From Sphingomonas sp. NFR04 (GTDB lineage Bacteria; Pseudomonadota; Alphaproteobacteria; Sphingomonadales; Sphingomonadaceae), in assembly GCF_900114095.1 (NCBI RefSeq), contig NZ_FORV01000003.1, positions 372,001-436,000 of the forward strand: DNA of 64,000 nucleotides, given 5' to 3'. This document shows, piece by piece, positions 36,058 to 48,079 of the stretch; the stretch's first letter is position 1; each line of letters opens with the position of its first letter. Below the pieces are notes generated by a model that had not been told where the DNA came from, did not search any database, and was given only the letters and a program-made list of their open reading frames with translations. The translations under genes were made by a program, and so were the position numbers.

Positions 36058-37788
36058 CTATTTAGAACGGTGGAACACCCAATTCACGCTGGCGCCGCCC
36101 GCCGGCGTCTCGCCGTGGATCACCAGCTGCTGCGTGGCGTGCGGCCGGCCGCGCGCGTCGATCCACAGGCTCTCCTCGATGGCCAGCGTGCCGCCCTTGG
36201 CGCGGAACTGCCAGAGCATGCCCGAGGGCGCGCGCAGGATCGCCCCGTGCCCGTCGGCGGTGGACGACACCTCGACATGCGGCGCGAGGTGGAAGCGAAC
36301 GGCGAACGACTTTGATTCGATGCGGCGCTTGCCCGAAGGCAGCAGCAGGTCTTCGCCGCGCAGGTCGCGACCATCGTGCGAGAGGGTAAGCTCGCGGCGG
36401 TGGAGCAGGCCGAAGCGGCGGACATAGCCGTCCTGCGCCGCCTCGATCCGGCTGGCATGCTCGGTCTCCTGTCGGACCAGCTCGACCTCGCTCACCCCGC
36501 GGCCGAGCGTGCCGTCGGCATGGATCGCGGTCGAGTTGCTGTCGTCGAGCGTCAGCGTCGAATGGGCCGCAGTGGTGCGCAGGCCCTGGACGAGCTCGGC
36601 GGGGAGCCGCGCATCGGCGGCGCGGCTGCCGCCGCAATTGACGACGATCCGGTCCGGGCCGTCCGAAAGCTCGAAGGCGAGGGTGGAGGCGCAGCCGGTC
36701 TGCGCCACCCGTGCGTCCGGCGGCGGCGCGGCGTCGAGGATCAGCACGGTGCCGGCACAGGCGAGCCGCTGATAGCCCCAGTCGCGCGCCTGCTTGAGCG
36801 GGCGGGTGCGGACGCCGGTTGCCTCGATCGCCTGCTCGATCCACTCGCCGCTGATCGGCGCGCAGCCCTGCCAGCTGGAGAGCCCGCCATCGCCGTGGCA
36901 CACGCCGAGCAGTGCCGCGACCATTCGGTTGAGCGCGCCGAGCACGAAGGCGGGCGGCTCGATGCGGCGGGCGGCATAGGTTTCGCAGAGCAGGGTGATC
37001 AGCTGGATCGCGTCGAGCTGGCCGTCGGGCGAGCGGCCGACGGTGCCGCCATCCTCATAGACCGAGGCGGTGATCGCGCGGTTGAGCCCCGCTTCGGCAA
37101 AGCTGCGGCGCGGGTCCCCGCCCGGCAGCACGAGTCCCGCGACGGTGAGGCCCGCCCAGGCGGCGAGGCGCGGCACGCCGACCGGCACCTTGTCGGCGCT
37201 GCGGTCGAGATGCCGGGCGCCGCGGGCAAGCGCGTGCATCACGCCCGAGCGATAGACCTGGTCGGTCGAAGACAGGATCAGCGGCGCGTGCGCCACCCAG
37301 GCAAGGATGCGCCGGCCGACCAGATCGGGGCGCCAGGCCGGGTCGGCGACCTGCTCGCCATGGACCTTGAGCCAGCGGCGCATGAGGTCTTCGGCGATCG
37401 GCGCGCCCTGCTGCCGGGTGGCGACGCTGGACAGGTCGCGCAGCCAGGCGAAACCCTGGAGATGCTGGGTGAGGGCCGGCGACCAGTCCGGCTTGGCGAA
37501 GTCGAGGCTCTCGATCGCGCGGACCTCGCCGCACAGCCGCAGCTCGCCGTCGAGCAGCGCATTGCCGCGCTGCGGATCGCCGAAAAAGGGATCGTCGGCG
37601 GCGGTGAGCAGCTTGAGCGGGTGCCGCCCCTTCAGCCGCATCGCATAGAAGGGCGAGCGCCAGGCGAGGCGCTGGAAGCGATCGGCGATGCGGTCGGCCA
37701 GTGACAGGCCGCGGTCGCCGCCCACCCGGATCAGCCGCTTGCCTTCCTCGACCCCGTCGGCGGCGGAGTCCGGTGCGGGATCGGTCAA
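36058..37788 (-). CDS. Heparinase II/III-like protein
   Basis: A 576-residue cytoplasmic-looking protein with the heparinase II/III beta-sandwich in its C-terminal third ([47 protein letters not shown]) and a preceding alpha/alpha toroid ([23 protein letters not shown]). There is no signal peptide, so true polysaccharide-lyase activity is doubtful. The start is a TTG overlapping the rpe stop (TTGA). This gene between rpe and purH is a conserved arrangement in sphingomonads as I recall it; the role is unknown. Confidence 0.85.
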   Translation of the reverse strand: MTDPAPDSAADGVEEGKRLIRVGGDRGLSLADRIADRFQRLAWRSPFYAMRLKGRHPLKLLTAADDPFFGDPQRGNALLDGELRLCGEVRAIESLDFAKPDWSPALTQHLQGFAWLRDLSSVATRQQGAPIAEDLMRRWLKVHGEQVADPAWRPDLVGRRILAWVAHAPLILSSTDQVYRSGVMHALARGARHLDRSADKVPVGVPRLAAWAGLTVAGLVLPGGDPRRSFAEAGLNRAITASVYEDGGTVGRSPDGQLDAIQLITLLCETYAARRIEPPAFVLGALNRMVAALLGVCHGDGGLSSWQGCAPISGEWIEQAIEATGVRTRPLKQARDWGYQRLACAGTVLILDAAPPPDARVAQTGCASTLAFELSDGPDRIVVNCGGSRAADARLPAELVQGLRTTAAHSTLTLDDSNSTAIHADGTLGRGVSEVELVRQETEHASRIEAAQDGYVRRFGLLHRRELTLSHDGRDLRGEDLLLPSGKRRIESKSFAVRFHLAPHVEVSSTADGHGAILRAPSGMLWQFRAKGGTLAIEESLWIDARGRPHATQQLVIHGETPAGGASVNWVFHRSK

Positions 37789-38441
37789 GCCCCGCGCAAT
37801 GCCGCGATATTGGCGGCGTACTGGCTCGGGCCGCCGGCGAAGGTCGCGGTGCCTGCGACCAGCGCGTTGGCGCCCGCGGCGATCGCCTTGGGCGCGGTCT
37901 CGCGGTCGATTCCGCCATCGACTTCGAGGTCGATCGCCCGGCCGCTCGCCTCGATGCGGCGGCGCAGTTCGGTGATCTTGGGCAGCTGGCTCTCGATGAA
38001 CTTCTGCCCGCCGAAGCCCGGGTTGACGCTCATCACCAGGATGAGGTCGACCAGGTCCATCACATAGTCGACCGCATCGACCGGCGTCGACGGGTTGAGC
38101 ACCACGCCGGCGCGCTTGCCCAGCGCCTTGATCGTCTGGAGCGTGCGGTGGAGATGGGGGCCGGCCTCGGGATGGACCGAGATCGTGTCCGCGCCCGCCT
38201 CGGCAAACGCGGCGAGCATCGGATCGACCGGCGTGATCATCAGATGCACGTCGAAGTTCTTGGCCGAGTGCGGGCGCAGCGCCCTCACCACCGCCGGGCC
38301 GATGGTGATGTTGGGCACGAAATGCCCGTCCATCACGTCGACATGGATCCAGTCGGCGCCGGCGGCGTCGATGGCGCGGACTTCCTCGCCGAGCCGCGCG
38401 AAATCGGCCGAGAGGATCGAAGGGGCGATGCGGACGGACAT
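37785..38441 (-). CDS. rpe: Ribulose-phosphate 3-epimerase
   Basis: A 218-residue TIM-barrel enzyme interconverting ribulose-5- and xylulose-5-phosphate. Motifs: [32 protein letters not shown] (metal ligands), [27 protein letters not shown] and [13 protein letters not shown] (catalytic Asp). GGAG lies six bases before the ATG. The stop overlaps the heparinase-like TTG. Upstream is a 131-base gap with an inverted repeat and two DnaA-box-like sites. Confidence 0.97.
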   Translation of the reverse strand: MSVRIAPSILSADFARLGEEVRAIDAAGADWIHVDVMDGHFVPNITIGPAVVRALRPHSAKNFDVHLMITPVDPMLAAFAEAGADTISVHPEAGPHLHRTLQTIKALGKRAGVVLNPSTPVDAVDYVMDLVDLILVMSVNPGFGGQKFIESQLPKITELRRRIEASGRAIDLEVDGGIDRETAPKAIAAGANALVAGTATFAGGPSQYAANIAALRGA

Positions 38442-38472
38442 GGTCGTCTCCTAGGGAAGGGGCGAGTCGGGC

Positions 38473-38504
38473 GCAACCGGAGGGGGCGGGTGCCCACCGG
38501 TTGC
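38473..38504. promoter_or_regulatory. Inverted repeat upstream of rpe
   Basis: GCAACCGG and CCGGTTGC are perfect eight-base arms with a 16-base spacer, 32 bases upstream of the rpe ATG. It could be an operator or a stem-loop after rsmB; no T-run follows it in either direction. Confidence 0.45.
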
Positions 38505-38511
38505 ACACTGT

Positions 38512-38532
38512 TTCTCCACAGACTTATCCACA
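38512..38532 (+). promoter_or_regulatory. Pair of DnaA-box-like 9-mers
   Basis: TTATCCACA at 38524-38532 is an exact DnaA box. TTCTCCACA at 38512-38520 has one mismatch, same orientation, 12 bases apart. They lie between rsmB and rpe, away from any dnaA or origin marker in the window. DnaA binding is inferred. Confidence 0.5.
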
Positions 38533-38572
38533 GCTTGCTGCACAAGCGGGACGAAGGGCCCCGCGCGTGCGA

Positions 38573-39859
38573 TCAGCGGCGGCGGAAGCGGGCGATGAAG
38601 AAGCCGTCGAGCCCGCCCTGATCGGCCAGCATGCCCGGCAGCACGCGCACCGAACCGTCCTCGCGCGGCGCAATGCCGGCGGGAAGCTCCTCGGCCGTGG
38701 CGGGCACCAGTTCGAACTCCGGATGCGCGGCGAGGAAGGGGGCGAGATGCGCCTCGCCTTCCTTCTGTTCCAGCGAGCAGGTGGCGAAGACCAACGTCCC
38801 ACCCGGCTTCACCCAGGCGGCGGCGCGATCGAGCAGCTTGGCCTGGAGCTCGGCCATCTCGGTGACCAGCGAGGGGCGGACGCGGTGGAGCACGTCCGGG
38901 TGGCGGCGGAAGATGCCGGTGGCGCTGCACGGCGCGTCGAGCAGCACGGCGTCGGCGGGGGCGGCGGGGCTCCACGTCAGCAGGTCGGCGGTGACGATCT
39001 GCGCCGAGAGGCCGGTGCGCTCCAGATTTTCACGCAGGCGGGCGAGGCGGTTCTCGGCGACGTCGACCGCGGTCACCTGCCAGCCGGCGGCGGCGAGCTG
39101 AAGCGTCTTGCCGCCGGGCGCCGCGCAGAGGTCGAGCGCGGTGCCGGTGCCGGTGCCCGCGCCGATCAGTCGGGCGGGGATCGAGGCGGCGAGGTCCTGC
39201 ACCCACCAGTCGCCCTCGGCGAAACCGGGGAGATCGGGCACGCTGGTGCCGGGTTCGAGCCGGGCATGGCGCGGGGCGAGGCTGGCGGCGCCTTCCACCG
39301 TCACGCCGTCGGTCTTCAGGCTGAGATCGAGCGGGGGCGGCGTGGCGATCGCTTCGCAGGCGGCCTGGACCACCGCGTCGCCCCACAGCGCCTGCCAGCG
39401 CAGCGCCACCGGATCTGGGAGCATCGGCACGTCGGGCAAGGTGGCGTTGCCGCGCATCAGCGTGCCGAACACGCCGTGGACCAGCTTGCGCGGTCCGCCA
39501 TCGACCAGCGGCAGCACCGTCGAGATCGCGGCATGGCCGGGTGTGCCGAGGGCAATCGCCTGGACCAGCGCGATGCGCAGCGCGAAGCGCGCCTTGGCGT
39601 CGTCGGGCAGGCGCTGGCGGGTGGCGGAATCGATCAGCGCGTCGAGATCGGGCAGGCGGCGCAGCGCCTCGGCGGCGATGGCATGGGCGAGGCCGCGGTC
39701 ATTGGGCGCCAGGCCCTGGGCGGCGGAATCGAGCGCCTGTTCGAGCGCGAGGCCGCGGCGCAGCACGGCATCGAGCAGCTTGAGCGCGGCGCGGCGGGCG
39801 GGGACGCCGGGGGCGTCGGGCTCGCGCTCGGCCGGGCGGCGGGTGGACGGGCGGGCCAT
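38573..39859 (-). CDS. rsmB: 16S rRNA m5C967 methyltransferase (RsmB/NOP family)
   Basis: A 428-residue RNA cytosine methyltransferase. An N-terminal NusB-like helical domain (residues 20-150, RGLAHAIAAEALRRLPDLDALID) precedes the Rossmann SAM-binding core LDLCAAPGGKTLQLA. The two catalytic cysteines are in LDAPCSATGIFRRHPD (near 310) and FATCSLEQKEGE (near 358). GGGAG precedes the ATG at 39859. Target C967 is assumed from family architecture. It runs in the same direction as rpe and is separated from it by a 131-base regulatory-looking gap. Confidence 0.93.
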   Translation of the reverse strand: MARPSTRRPAEREPDAPGVPARRAALKLLDAVLRRGLALEQALDSAAQGLAPNDRGLAHAIAAEALRRLPDLDALIDSATRQRLPDDAKARFALRIALVQAIALGTPGHAAISTVLPLVDGGPRKLVHGVFGTLMRGNATLPDVPMLPDPVALRWQALWGDAVVQAACEAIATPPPLDLSLKTDGVTVEGAASLAPRHARLEPGTSVPDLPGFAEGDWWVQDLAASIPARLIGAGTGTGTALDLCAAPGGKTLQLAAAGWQVTAVDVAENRLARLRENLERTGLSAQIVTADLLTWSPAAPADAVLLDAPCSATGIFRRHPDVLHRVRPSLVTEMAELQAKLLDRAAAWVKPGGTLVFATCSLEQKEGEAHLAPFLAAHPEFELVPATAEELPAGIAPREDGSVRVLPGMLADQGGLDGFFIARFRRR

Positions 39860-39972
39860 GGTCAGCGCGCTCCCATCGAAAGTTCTGCTCGTTCGTACGC
39901 TACCCAACCGTTCACTTGACCATGCTCCTTCGCGGGCCGACATGGGCCGGGCAACCAAGGAAGGCAATCCCG

Positions 39973-40134
39973 ATGGGCAAGCGACCCGACCATGTGCAGC
40001 CCCCGGCCTATCTCTCGAAGAGCCCGCCGGTGCCCAAGCCCGAACCGATGCAGCGGCCGGACAAGGACCCGCTGGCAAAGGATCCCGTCCGCTATGGCGA
40101 CTGGGAGCTGAAGGGCATCGCGATCGATTTCTGA
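39973..40134 (+). CDS. DUF1674 / succinate dehydrogenase assembly factor 4-like protein
   Basis: A 53-residue protein ending PVRYGDWELKGIAIDF, the hallmark of DUF1674. The mitochondrial relative SDHAF4 (Sdh8) chaperones the flavoprotein subunit of succinate dehydrogenase. AAGGAAGG sits about nine bases before the ATG. Upstream it diverges from rsmB; downstream is a palindromic repeat. The sdh genes themselves are not in the window. Confidence 0.88.
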   Translation: MGKRPDHVQPPAYLSKSPPVPKPEPMQRPDKDPLAKDPVRYGDWELKGIAIDF

Positions 40135-40142
40135 GGGTCTGT

Positions 40143-40287
40143 CCCCCTCCCGCTTGCGGGAGGGGCTAGGGGTGGGTGCTAGAGGTCAGCCGGCGAGACG
40201 GCCGCGATGCGGCACCGCTTCTTCCAAGCCAGTCTTCTGCTTCCCGTCCACACCCTCCCCCTACCCCTCCCGCAAGCGGGAGGGGGG
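40143..40287. repeat. C/T-rich palindromic element between convergent genes
   Basis: Arms at about 40144-40178 and 40251-40287 are near-perfect inverted copies. Each contains CCCTCCCGC-TT/AA-GCGGGAGGG, itself a hairpin. It fills the space between the sdhAF4-like stop and the msrA stop. Its design (inverted arms around a short unique centre in a convergent gap) matches the element at 11815-11949, with different arm sequence. Confidence 0.85.
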
Positions 40288-40296
40288 AAGAAGCGA

Positions 40297-40974
40297 TCAG
40301 TGCGCCAGCTGGGGATAGGTCGAGCGGAACGCTGCGACCTTGGGCTGGTCCCAGCGCATGATGTAGGGGTGCGTCGGGTGCTTCCAGAAAAAGTCCTGGT
40401 GGTACTCCTCGGCCGGGTAGAAGCCGCCTGTCTCGAGCTTCGTGGTGATCGGCTTGGCAAACGCCTTGGCCTGGGTCAGCTGGGCGATATAGGCCGTGGC
40501 GACGCGGCGCTGCTCGGCGGTCTGCGGGAAGATCGCGCTGCGATAGCTGGGGCCGCGATCGGGGCCCTGGCCGCCTTTTTGCGTAGGATCGTGCGCGACC
40601 GAGAAGAACACCCGCAGCAGCGTGCCGTAGCTCACCCGCGTCGGGTCGTAGACCACCTTCACCGCCTCGGCATGGCCGGTCTTCTCGGTCGAGACCTGGT
40701 CATAGGTGGCGGTGTTCGCCGCGCCCCCGGCATAGCCGTTGGTGACCGACTGGACGCCCTTCACCGACTGGAACACCGCCTCCATGCCCCAGAAGCAGCC
40801 GCCGGCGAATATCGCGGTCTGCGGCTTCTTCGCCTTGGCGACGTCCATGGCGGGCGGCGGTACCGCGACGGCCTTCACCTTCTCGATGGGAATACCGCCC
40901 GCCGCAACCAGCAGCAGGGCGCCGCCGGCAAGGGCGGCAAGGGACAGCGGGAGCTTCAGCGTGTGTCGGGTCAT
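40297..40974 (-). CDS. msrA: Peptide methionine sulfoxide reductase MsrA with N-terminal anchor
   Basis: A 225-residue enzyme reducing methionine-S-sulfoxide. The catalytic motif is GGCFWGMEAVF (Cys 60), followed by GYAGGAANTATYDQVSTEKTGHAEAV and PAEEYHQDFFW. Unlike the cytoplasmic form it has a hydrophobic segment (residues 8-28), so it is exported or membrane-anchored and probably repairs envelope proteins. Resolving cysteines at the C-terminus are not obvious (it ends FRSTYPQLAH), so recycling may rely on a partner. The ATG follows a G-rich stretch. Confidence 0.93.
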   Translation of the reverse strand: MTRHTLKLPLSLAALAGGALLLVAAGGIPIEKVKAVAVPPPAMDVAKAKKPQTAIFAGGCFWGMEAVFQSVKGVQSVTNGYAGGAANTATYDQVSTEKTGHAEAVKVVYDPTRVSYGTLLRVFFSVAHDPTQKGGQGPDRGPSYRSAIFPQTAEQRRVATAYIAQLTQAKAFAKPITTKLETGGFYPAEEYHQDFFWKHPTHPYIMRWDQPKVAAFRSTYPQLAH

Positions 40975-41019
40975 GATACCCCCATATAGGGACGAGGAAG
41001 CCCCCGCGTTACAGGTCCC

Positions 41020-44023
<3,004 letters not shown>

Positions 44024-44103
44024 CAGCCGGTGGAAATGCAGAGCCGCGCCGCGAAGGGCAAGCCTTGGTTGCCGCGCGCGCGCCCGCGGGCTAGCGAAGG
44101 CGC

Positions 44104-44784
44104 ATGGCTTCCGATCCCAACGCCGCCCAGCCGCCGCTCCGCGCGGCGATCGTGCCCGTCACGCCGCTCCAGCAGAATTGCACCCTGCTCTGGTGTACCC
44201 GCACGATGCGCGGCGCCTTTGTCGACCCGGGCGGTGATCTCGATCGGCTGCGCGCGGCGGCGACCCAGCACGGCGTCACGATCGAGAAGCTGCTGATCAC
44301 GCACGGCCATATCGACCATTGCGGCTCGGCGGGCATCTTCGCCGAGGAGCTGGGCGTGCCGATCGAGGGCCCGCAAGAGGCCGACCGCTACTGGATCGCC
44401 AGGCTGGAGGATGACGGCCGCGCCTATGGCGTGCCCGGCAAGCCGTTCGAGCCGAATCGCTGGCTGGAGCAGGGCAACCAGGTGACGGTCGGCGAACTGG
44501 TGCTCGACGTCTATCACTGCCCTGGGCATACGCCGGGGCATGTGGTGTTCCACCATCCCAAGTCGCAGCTGGCGATCGTCGGCGACGTGCTGTTCCAGGG
44601 ATCGATCGGGCGGACGGACTTCCCGCTGGGCAACCATCAGGACCTGATCGACGCGATCACCACCCGGCTCTGGCCGCTGGGCGACGAAACGGTGTTCATC
44701 CCAGGGCATGGCCAGCCGAGCAGTTTCGGCCAGGAGCGGCGCACCAACCCGTTCGTCGCCGATTCGGTGCTCGCGCGCGCCTGA
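44104..44784 (+). CDS. Metallo-beta-lactamase-fold hydrolase (glyoxalase II-like, YcbL type)
   Basis: A 226-residue zinc hydrolase with LLITHGHIDHCGSAG (HxHxDH at residues 68-73), CPGHTPGHVVF, IVGDVLFQGSIGRTDFPLGN and FIPGHGQPSSFGQER. It is shorter than authentic GloB and lacks its C-terminal helical domain, matching the YcbL-like subgroup; the substrate is probably a glutathione thioester but is not certain. It diverges from pabBC and converges with the MAPEG gene, four bases away. Confidence 0.9.
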   Translation: MASDPNAAQPPLRAAIVPVTPLQQNCTLLWCTRTMRGAFVDPGGDLDRLRAAATQHGVTIEKLLITHGHIDHCGSAGIFAEELGVPIEGPQEADRYWIARLEDDGRAYGVPGKPFEPNRWLEQGNQVTVGELVLDVYHCPGHTPGHVVFHHPKSQLAIVGDVLFQGSIGRTDFPLGNHQDLIDAITTRLWPLGDETVFIPGHGQPSSFGQERRTNPFVADSVLARA

Positions 44785-44788
44785 CGAC

Positions 44789-45190
44789 TCAATGGAGCGG
44801 GTTCGAGCCCGTGTAGCCGAGCCACGCGGCATAGAGGCCGAGCCCGGCGACGATCAGGAAGGTGATTCCTGCGCCGATCTCGCGGCCGCGGCGCCAGCCG
44901 TCCATGCCGATACCGTGCACCACGCGGCCGAGCAGATATACCGCGGCCACCACCCAGAGGTACAGGCTGGTGCCCTGGGCCAGCTCGATCAGGCCGATCA
45001 GGATCAGCACGAAGGGCGTATATTCGACGAAGTTCATCTGCGCGCGCATGCGCGCGAGGAGGCGCGGGTTGCCGCCATCGCCGGTGAGCACCTTTTCGGC
45101 GTGGCGAATCTGGATGACGCGAATCGCCAGCCACAGGTTGAGCAGCGCCGCGGCGCCCGCACTGGTGAGTGTTACCGGCAGAAAAAACAT
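44789..45190 (-). CDS. MAPEG-family membrane protein
   Basis: A 133-residue protein with four hydrophobic helices. Signatures include ALLNLWLAIRVIQIRHAEKVLTGDGGN (with the helix-1 Arg), NFVEYTPFVLILIGLIEL and VYLLGRVVHGIGM. MAPEG proteins are glutathione-dependent transferases or peroxidases in membranes, which fits the neighbouring glyoxalase-II-like gene, though activity is unproven. AGGGGGA precedes the ATG at 45190; the frame extends 19 codons further upstream but those are not typical. Confidence 0.9.
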   Translation of the reverse strand: MFFLPVTLTSAGAAALLNLWLAIRVIQIRHAEKVLTGDGGNPRLLARMRAQMNFVEYTPFVLILIGLIELAQGTSLYLWVVAAVYLLGRVVHGIGMDGWRRGREIGAGITFLIVAGLGLYAAWLGYTGSNPLH

Positions 45191-45241
45191 GCGCGTCCCC
45201 CTGAAACCAAGGCGCGCAGCCCTGCCACGTGCGGCTTCTGC

Positions 45242-45269
45242 TTGCAACGCGGAGGAGAATCGCTATACG
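45242..45269 (+). promoter_or_regulatory. Predicted promoter for the rpmF-plsX-fabH cluster
   Basis: TTGCAA (45242-45247), a 16-base spacer and TATACG (45264-45269). The leader to the rpmF ATG at 45393 would be about 117 bases. It begins about 50 bases beyond the MAPEG start on the other strand. Confidence 0.45.
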
Positions 45270-45392
45270 CGCGGGCTCGCTTCGTGACCTGCCTGCTGGT
45301 CCGGCGAGCGGCCGGCCTAGCCGTCGCTTGCCCGAACAACCCTGTGGGCGTATCGCGACTTATTGATTCATTAGCTTGTTGAAGGTGCCGAA

Positions 45393-45572
45393 ATGGCCGT
45401 TCCTAAGAGAAAGACCTCGCCGTCGAAGCGCGGCATGCGTCGGTCGCACGATTCGCTGACCGTCGAATCGTTCCAGGAGTGCCCGAACTGCGGCGAACTC
45501 AAGCGTCCGCACAATCTGTGCAACGCGTGCGGCCACTATAACGGCCGCGAAATCGTTTCGGTCGAGGGCTGA
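45393..45572 (+). CDS. rpmF: 50S ribosomal protein L32
   Basis: A 59-residue ribosomal protein starting [20 protein letters not shown], with a four-cysteine zinc ribbon (CPNCG ... CNACG). The order rpmF-plsX-fabH is widely conserved and links translation to lipid synthesis. GAAGG lies close before the ATG. Length and sequence are canonical. Confidence 0.97.
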   Translation: MAVPKRKTSPSKRGMRRSHDSLTVESFQECPNCGELKRPHNLCNACGHYNGREIVSVEG

Positions 45573-45601
45573 ACGACGTTCCGCAACGGGGGGTTGCCGG
45601 C

Positions 45602-46633
45602 ATGACTGTTCCCTCGCGGATCGCCGTCGATGCAATGGGCGGCGATGAGGGGGTCGCCGTCATGCTCGCCGGCGCCGCACGTGCACGTCGCCGCTTCGAG
45701 GGGATGGAATTCCTCCTCGTCGGCGACGAGTCGCGCATTCGCGACGGCCTGAAGGCGCATCCGAATCTGGCAGCCGCGTCGGAGATCGTCCACGCGGCCG
45801 AAATCGTTGCGTCCGATGCCAAGCCGAGCCAGGCGATTCGCCGCGCCAAGACCACCTCGATGGGCATTGCCATCGATCTGGTGAAGCAGGGGCGTGCCGG
45901 CGCGGCCGTGTCCTCGGGCAATACCGGCGCGCTGATGGCGATGGCCAAGCTCTCGCTCCGCACCATGGCGGGGATCGACCGGCCGGCGCTCGCCGCGCTG
46001 CTGCCGTCGCTCGGCGACAACGATACGGTGATGCTCGACCTCGGCGCCAATACCGAGGTGGACGAGCGCAACCTTGTCCAGTTCGCGGTGATGGGCGCGG
46101 CGTACGCGCGCACCGCGCTGGATCTCGAGCGCCCGCGCGTGGCGCTGCTCAACATCGGCACCGAAGAGATGAAGGGCACCGACAGCATCCGCGACGCTGC
46201 CGCCCAGCTGCGTGCGGCCAAGCATCTGCCGCTCGACTTCACCGGCTTCATCGAAGGCAACCGGCTGTCGCGCGGCGATGTCGATGTGATCGTCTGCGAC
46301 GGTTTCTCGGGCAACATCGCGCTCAAGACCGCCGAGGGCACCGCGCGCTTCGTCGCCGATCTGCTACGCCGCGCGTTCAGTTCCTCGCTGCGCTCCAAAG
46401 TAGGCTTCCTCATCTCGAAGCCCGCGACCGAGCTGCTGCGCCACCATCTCGACCCGAACAATCATAATGGTGCCGTTTTCCTCGGGCTCAACGGCATCGT
46501 CGTGAAGAGCCATGGCGGCGCGAACGAACTCGGCGTGGACACCGCGATTGGCTTTGCCGCCAAGATGGTGCGCGACGAACTGACTCGGCGTATTGCCGAG
46601 GATCTGGGGAACTTCGAGGCCAAGGCCGCGTAA
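45602..46633 (+). CDS. plsX: Phosphate acyltransferase PlsX
   Basis: A 343-residue peripheral membrane enzyme converting acyl-ACP to acyl-phosphate, the first step of phosphatidic acid synthesis in the PlsX/PlsY route. Motifs: [52 protein letters not shown] and [17 protein letters not shown] C-terminus. It sits between rpmF and fabH, with 29 and 23 bases on either side, as a co-transcribed unit. Confidence 0.97.
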   Translation: MTVPSRIAVDAMGGDEGVAVMLAGAARARRRFEGMEFLLVGDESRIRDGLKAHPNLAAASEIVHAAEIVASDAKPSQAIRRAKTTSMGIAIDLVKQGRAGAAVSSGNTGALMAMAKLSLRTMAGIDRPALAALLPSLGDNDTVMLDLGANTEVDERNLVQFAVMGAAYARTALDLERPRVALLNIGTEEMKGTDSIRDAAAQLRAAKHLPLDFTGFIEGNRLSRGDVDVIVCDGFSGNIALKTAEGTARFVADLLRRAFSSSLRSKVGFLISKPATELLRHHLDPNNHNGAVFLGLNGIVVKSHGGANELGVDTAIGFAAKMVRDELTRRIAEDLGNFEAKAA

Positions 46634-46656
46634 GAGACGGGATAAGAAGGGGTCGC

Positions 46657-47628
46657 ATGACCGTACGTTCGGTGATTCTCGGTACGGGTTCGGCCCTGCC
46701 GGCGCAGCGTGTTTCCAACGCGGAGCTGGCGGAGCGCGTCGATACCAGCGATGAATGGATCGTCGAGCGGACCGGCATCCGCTTCCGCCACATCGCCGGG
46801 CCGGAGGAAACGACGGGGACGCTTGCCGCCGATGCGGCGCGCGCCGCGCTCGAATCGGCGGGCGTCGAGGCATCCTCGATCGACCTGATCGTGCTCGCCA
46901 CCGCCACGCCGGACCAGACCTTCCCCGCCACCGCGACGCGCGTCCAGAGTGCGCTCGGCATCCTCGATTGCGTCGCCTTCGACGTGGCGGCGGTTTGCTC
47001 GGGCTTTCTCTATGCCGTCCAGGTCGCCGATTCGATGCTGCGTGCGGGCGTCCACCGCCGCGCGCTGGTGATCGGTGCGGAGACCTTCAGCCGCCTGCTC
47101 GACTGGGAAGACCGCACCACCTGCGTGCTGTTCGGCGACGGCGCCGGCGCGATCGTGCTCGAGGCGCAGGATACGGACGGGGAGGCGCCGCAGGGCATCC
47201 TTTCCACCAAGCTCCATGCCGATGGCCGCTATAACGACCTTCTCTATGTCGATGGCGGGGTGTCCACCACCGGCACCGTCGGCAAGCTGCGGATGAAGGG
47301 GCGCGAGGTGTTCCGCCACGCGGTCACCAACCTCGCCTCGGTGATGAACGAATCGCTGGCGATGGCCGGGCTCCAGCCGAGCGACGTCGACTGGGTGGTG
47401 CCGCACCAGGCCAACGCCCGCATCCTCGATGCCACCGCGCGCAAGCTCGACCTCGCGCCCGAAAAGGTGATCGTCACCGTGGATCGCCACGCCAACACCT
47501 CGGCCGGCTCGGTGCCGCTCGCGCTCGATGCGGCGGTTCGCGACGGGCGTATCCAGCGAGGCGACCTACTCGTTTTGGAAGCGATGGGCGGCGGGTTCAC
47601 CTGGGGTGCAGCCGTGGTGCGCTTCTAA
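46657..47628 (+). CDS. fabH: 3-oxoacyl-ACP synthase III
   Basis: A 323-residue condensing enzyme that starts fatty-acid chains from acetyl-CoA and malonyl-ACP. The catalytic triad is visible: Cys 114 in [10 protein letters not shown], His near 250 in PHQANARI and Asn near 280 in [10 protein letters not shown]. Other markers are [15 protein letters not shown] and [19 protein letters not shown] precedes the ATG. Third gene of the rpmF-plsX-fabH group. Confidence 0.97.
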   Translation: MTVRSVILGTGSALPAQRVSNAELAERVDTSDEWIVERTGIRFRHIAGPEETTGTLAADAARAALESAGVEASSIDLIVLATATPDQTFPATATRVQSALGILDCVAFDVAAVCSGFLYAVQVADSMLRAGVHRRALVIGAETFSRLLDWEDRTTCVLFGDGAGAIVLEAQDTDGEAPQGILSTKLHADGRYNDLLYVDGGVSTTGTVGKLRMKGREVFRHAVTNLASVMNESLAMAGLQPSDVDWVVPHQANARILDATARKLDLAPEKVIVTVDRHANTSAGSVPLALDAAVRDGRIQRGDLLVLEAMGGGFTWGAAVVRF

Positions 47629-47690
47629 GCGTTAGAGGCAATATGCCCATTTTGGACGAGTTACGTGTTTTTCCAGAATATGTCTGAGGC

Positions 47691-47729
47691 GTTACTGGCG
47701 CTTCAAGATCATTCTTGATAGCGCGTAAC
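47691..47729. promoter_or_regulatory. 39-bp imperfect palindrome upstream of ihfA
   Basis: GTTAC, CGCT and TCAAGA on the left pair with TCTTGA, AGCG and GTAAC on the right around TCAT; only short unpaired bases interrupt it. It lies 42 bases before the ihfA ATG in a low-G+C gap after fabH. No T-run follows it, so a protein-binding site is as likely as a stem-loop. Confidence 0.6.
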
Positions 47730-47771
47730 AATCTGATACGGGTAGCCCAGTACACGAAAGGAATTGCCGGA

Positions 47772-48071
47772 ATGAATGCTGCGGGTACGCTGACCAGGGC
47801 AGACTTGGCCGAGTCGCTGCATCGCGAAGTGGGGCTGTCGCGCGCCGACGCCTCGCGGATCGTCGAGCAGATCCTGAAGCACATGTGCGAGGCACTGGCG
47901 AAGGGCGAGAACGTCAAGATCTCGGGCTTCGGCAGCTTCGTGCTGCGGGACAAGGGCGAGCGGGTCGGCCGCAACCCCAAGACCGGGGTGGAGGTGCCGA
48001 TCGCACCGCGCCGGGTGCTCACTTTCCGTGCCAGCCAGATGATGCGGGATCGCATCGTCTCAGCCCGCTGA
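47772..48071 (+). CDS. ihfA: Integration host factor subunit alpha
   Basis: A 99-residue DNA-bending protein of the HU/IHF family. Diagnostic stretches are [58 protein letters not shown] (arm with the Pro that intercalates into DNA) and [23 protein letters not shown] precedes the ATG. It is followed after eight bases by the MerR gene, a linkage seen across alphaproteobacteria. Confidence 0.96.
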   Translation: MNAAGTLTRADLAESLHREVGLSRADASRIVEQILKHMCEALAKGENVKISGFGSFVLRDKGERVGRNPKTGVEVPIAPRRVLTFRASQMMRDRIVSAR

Positions 48072-48079
48072 GGCCCGCG

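Noticed and set aside
37789..38508. 816-codon form of the heparinase-like protein starting at 38508
   Set aside because: The added N-terminus is rpe read in another frame; the TTG overlapping the rpe stop gives the true length.
39885..39905. Second LexA box candidate with two GTTC repeats upstream of rsmB
   Set aside because: The two GTTC are separated by five bases, not seven.
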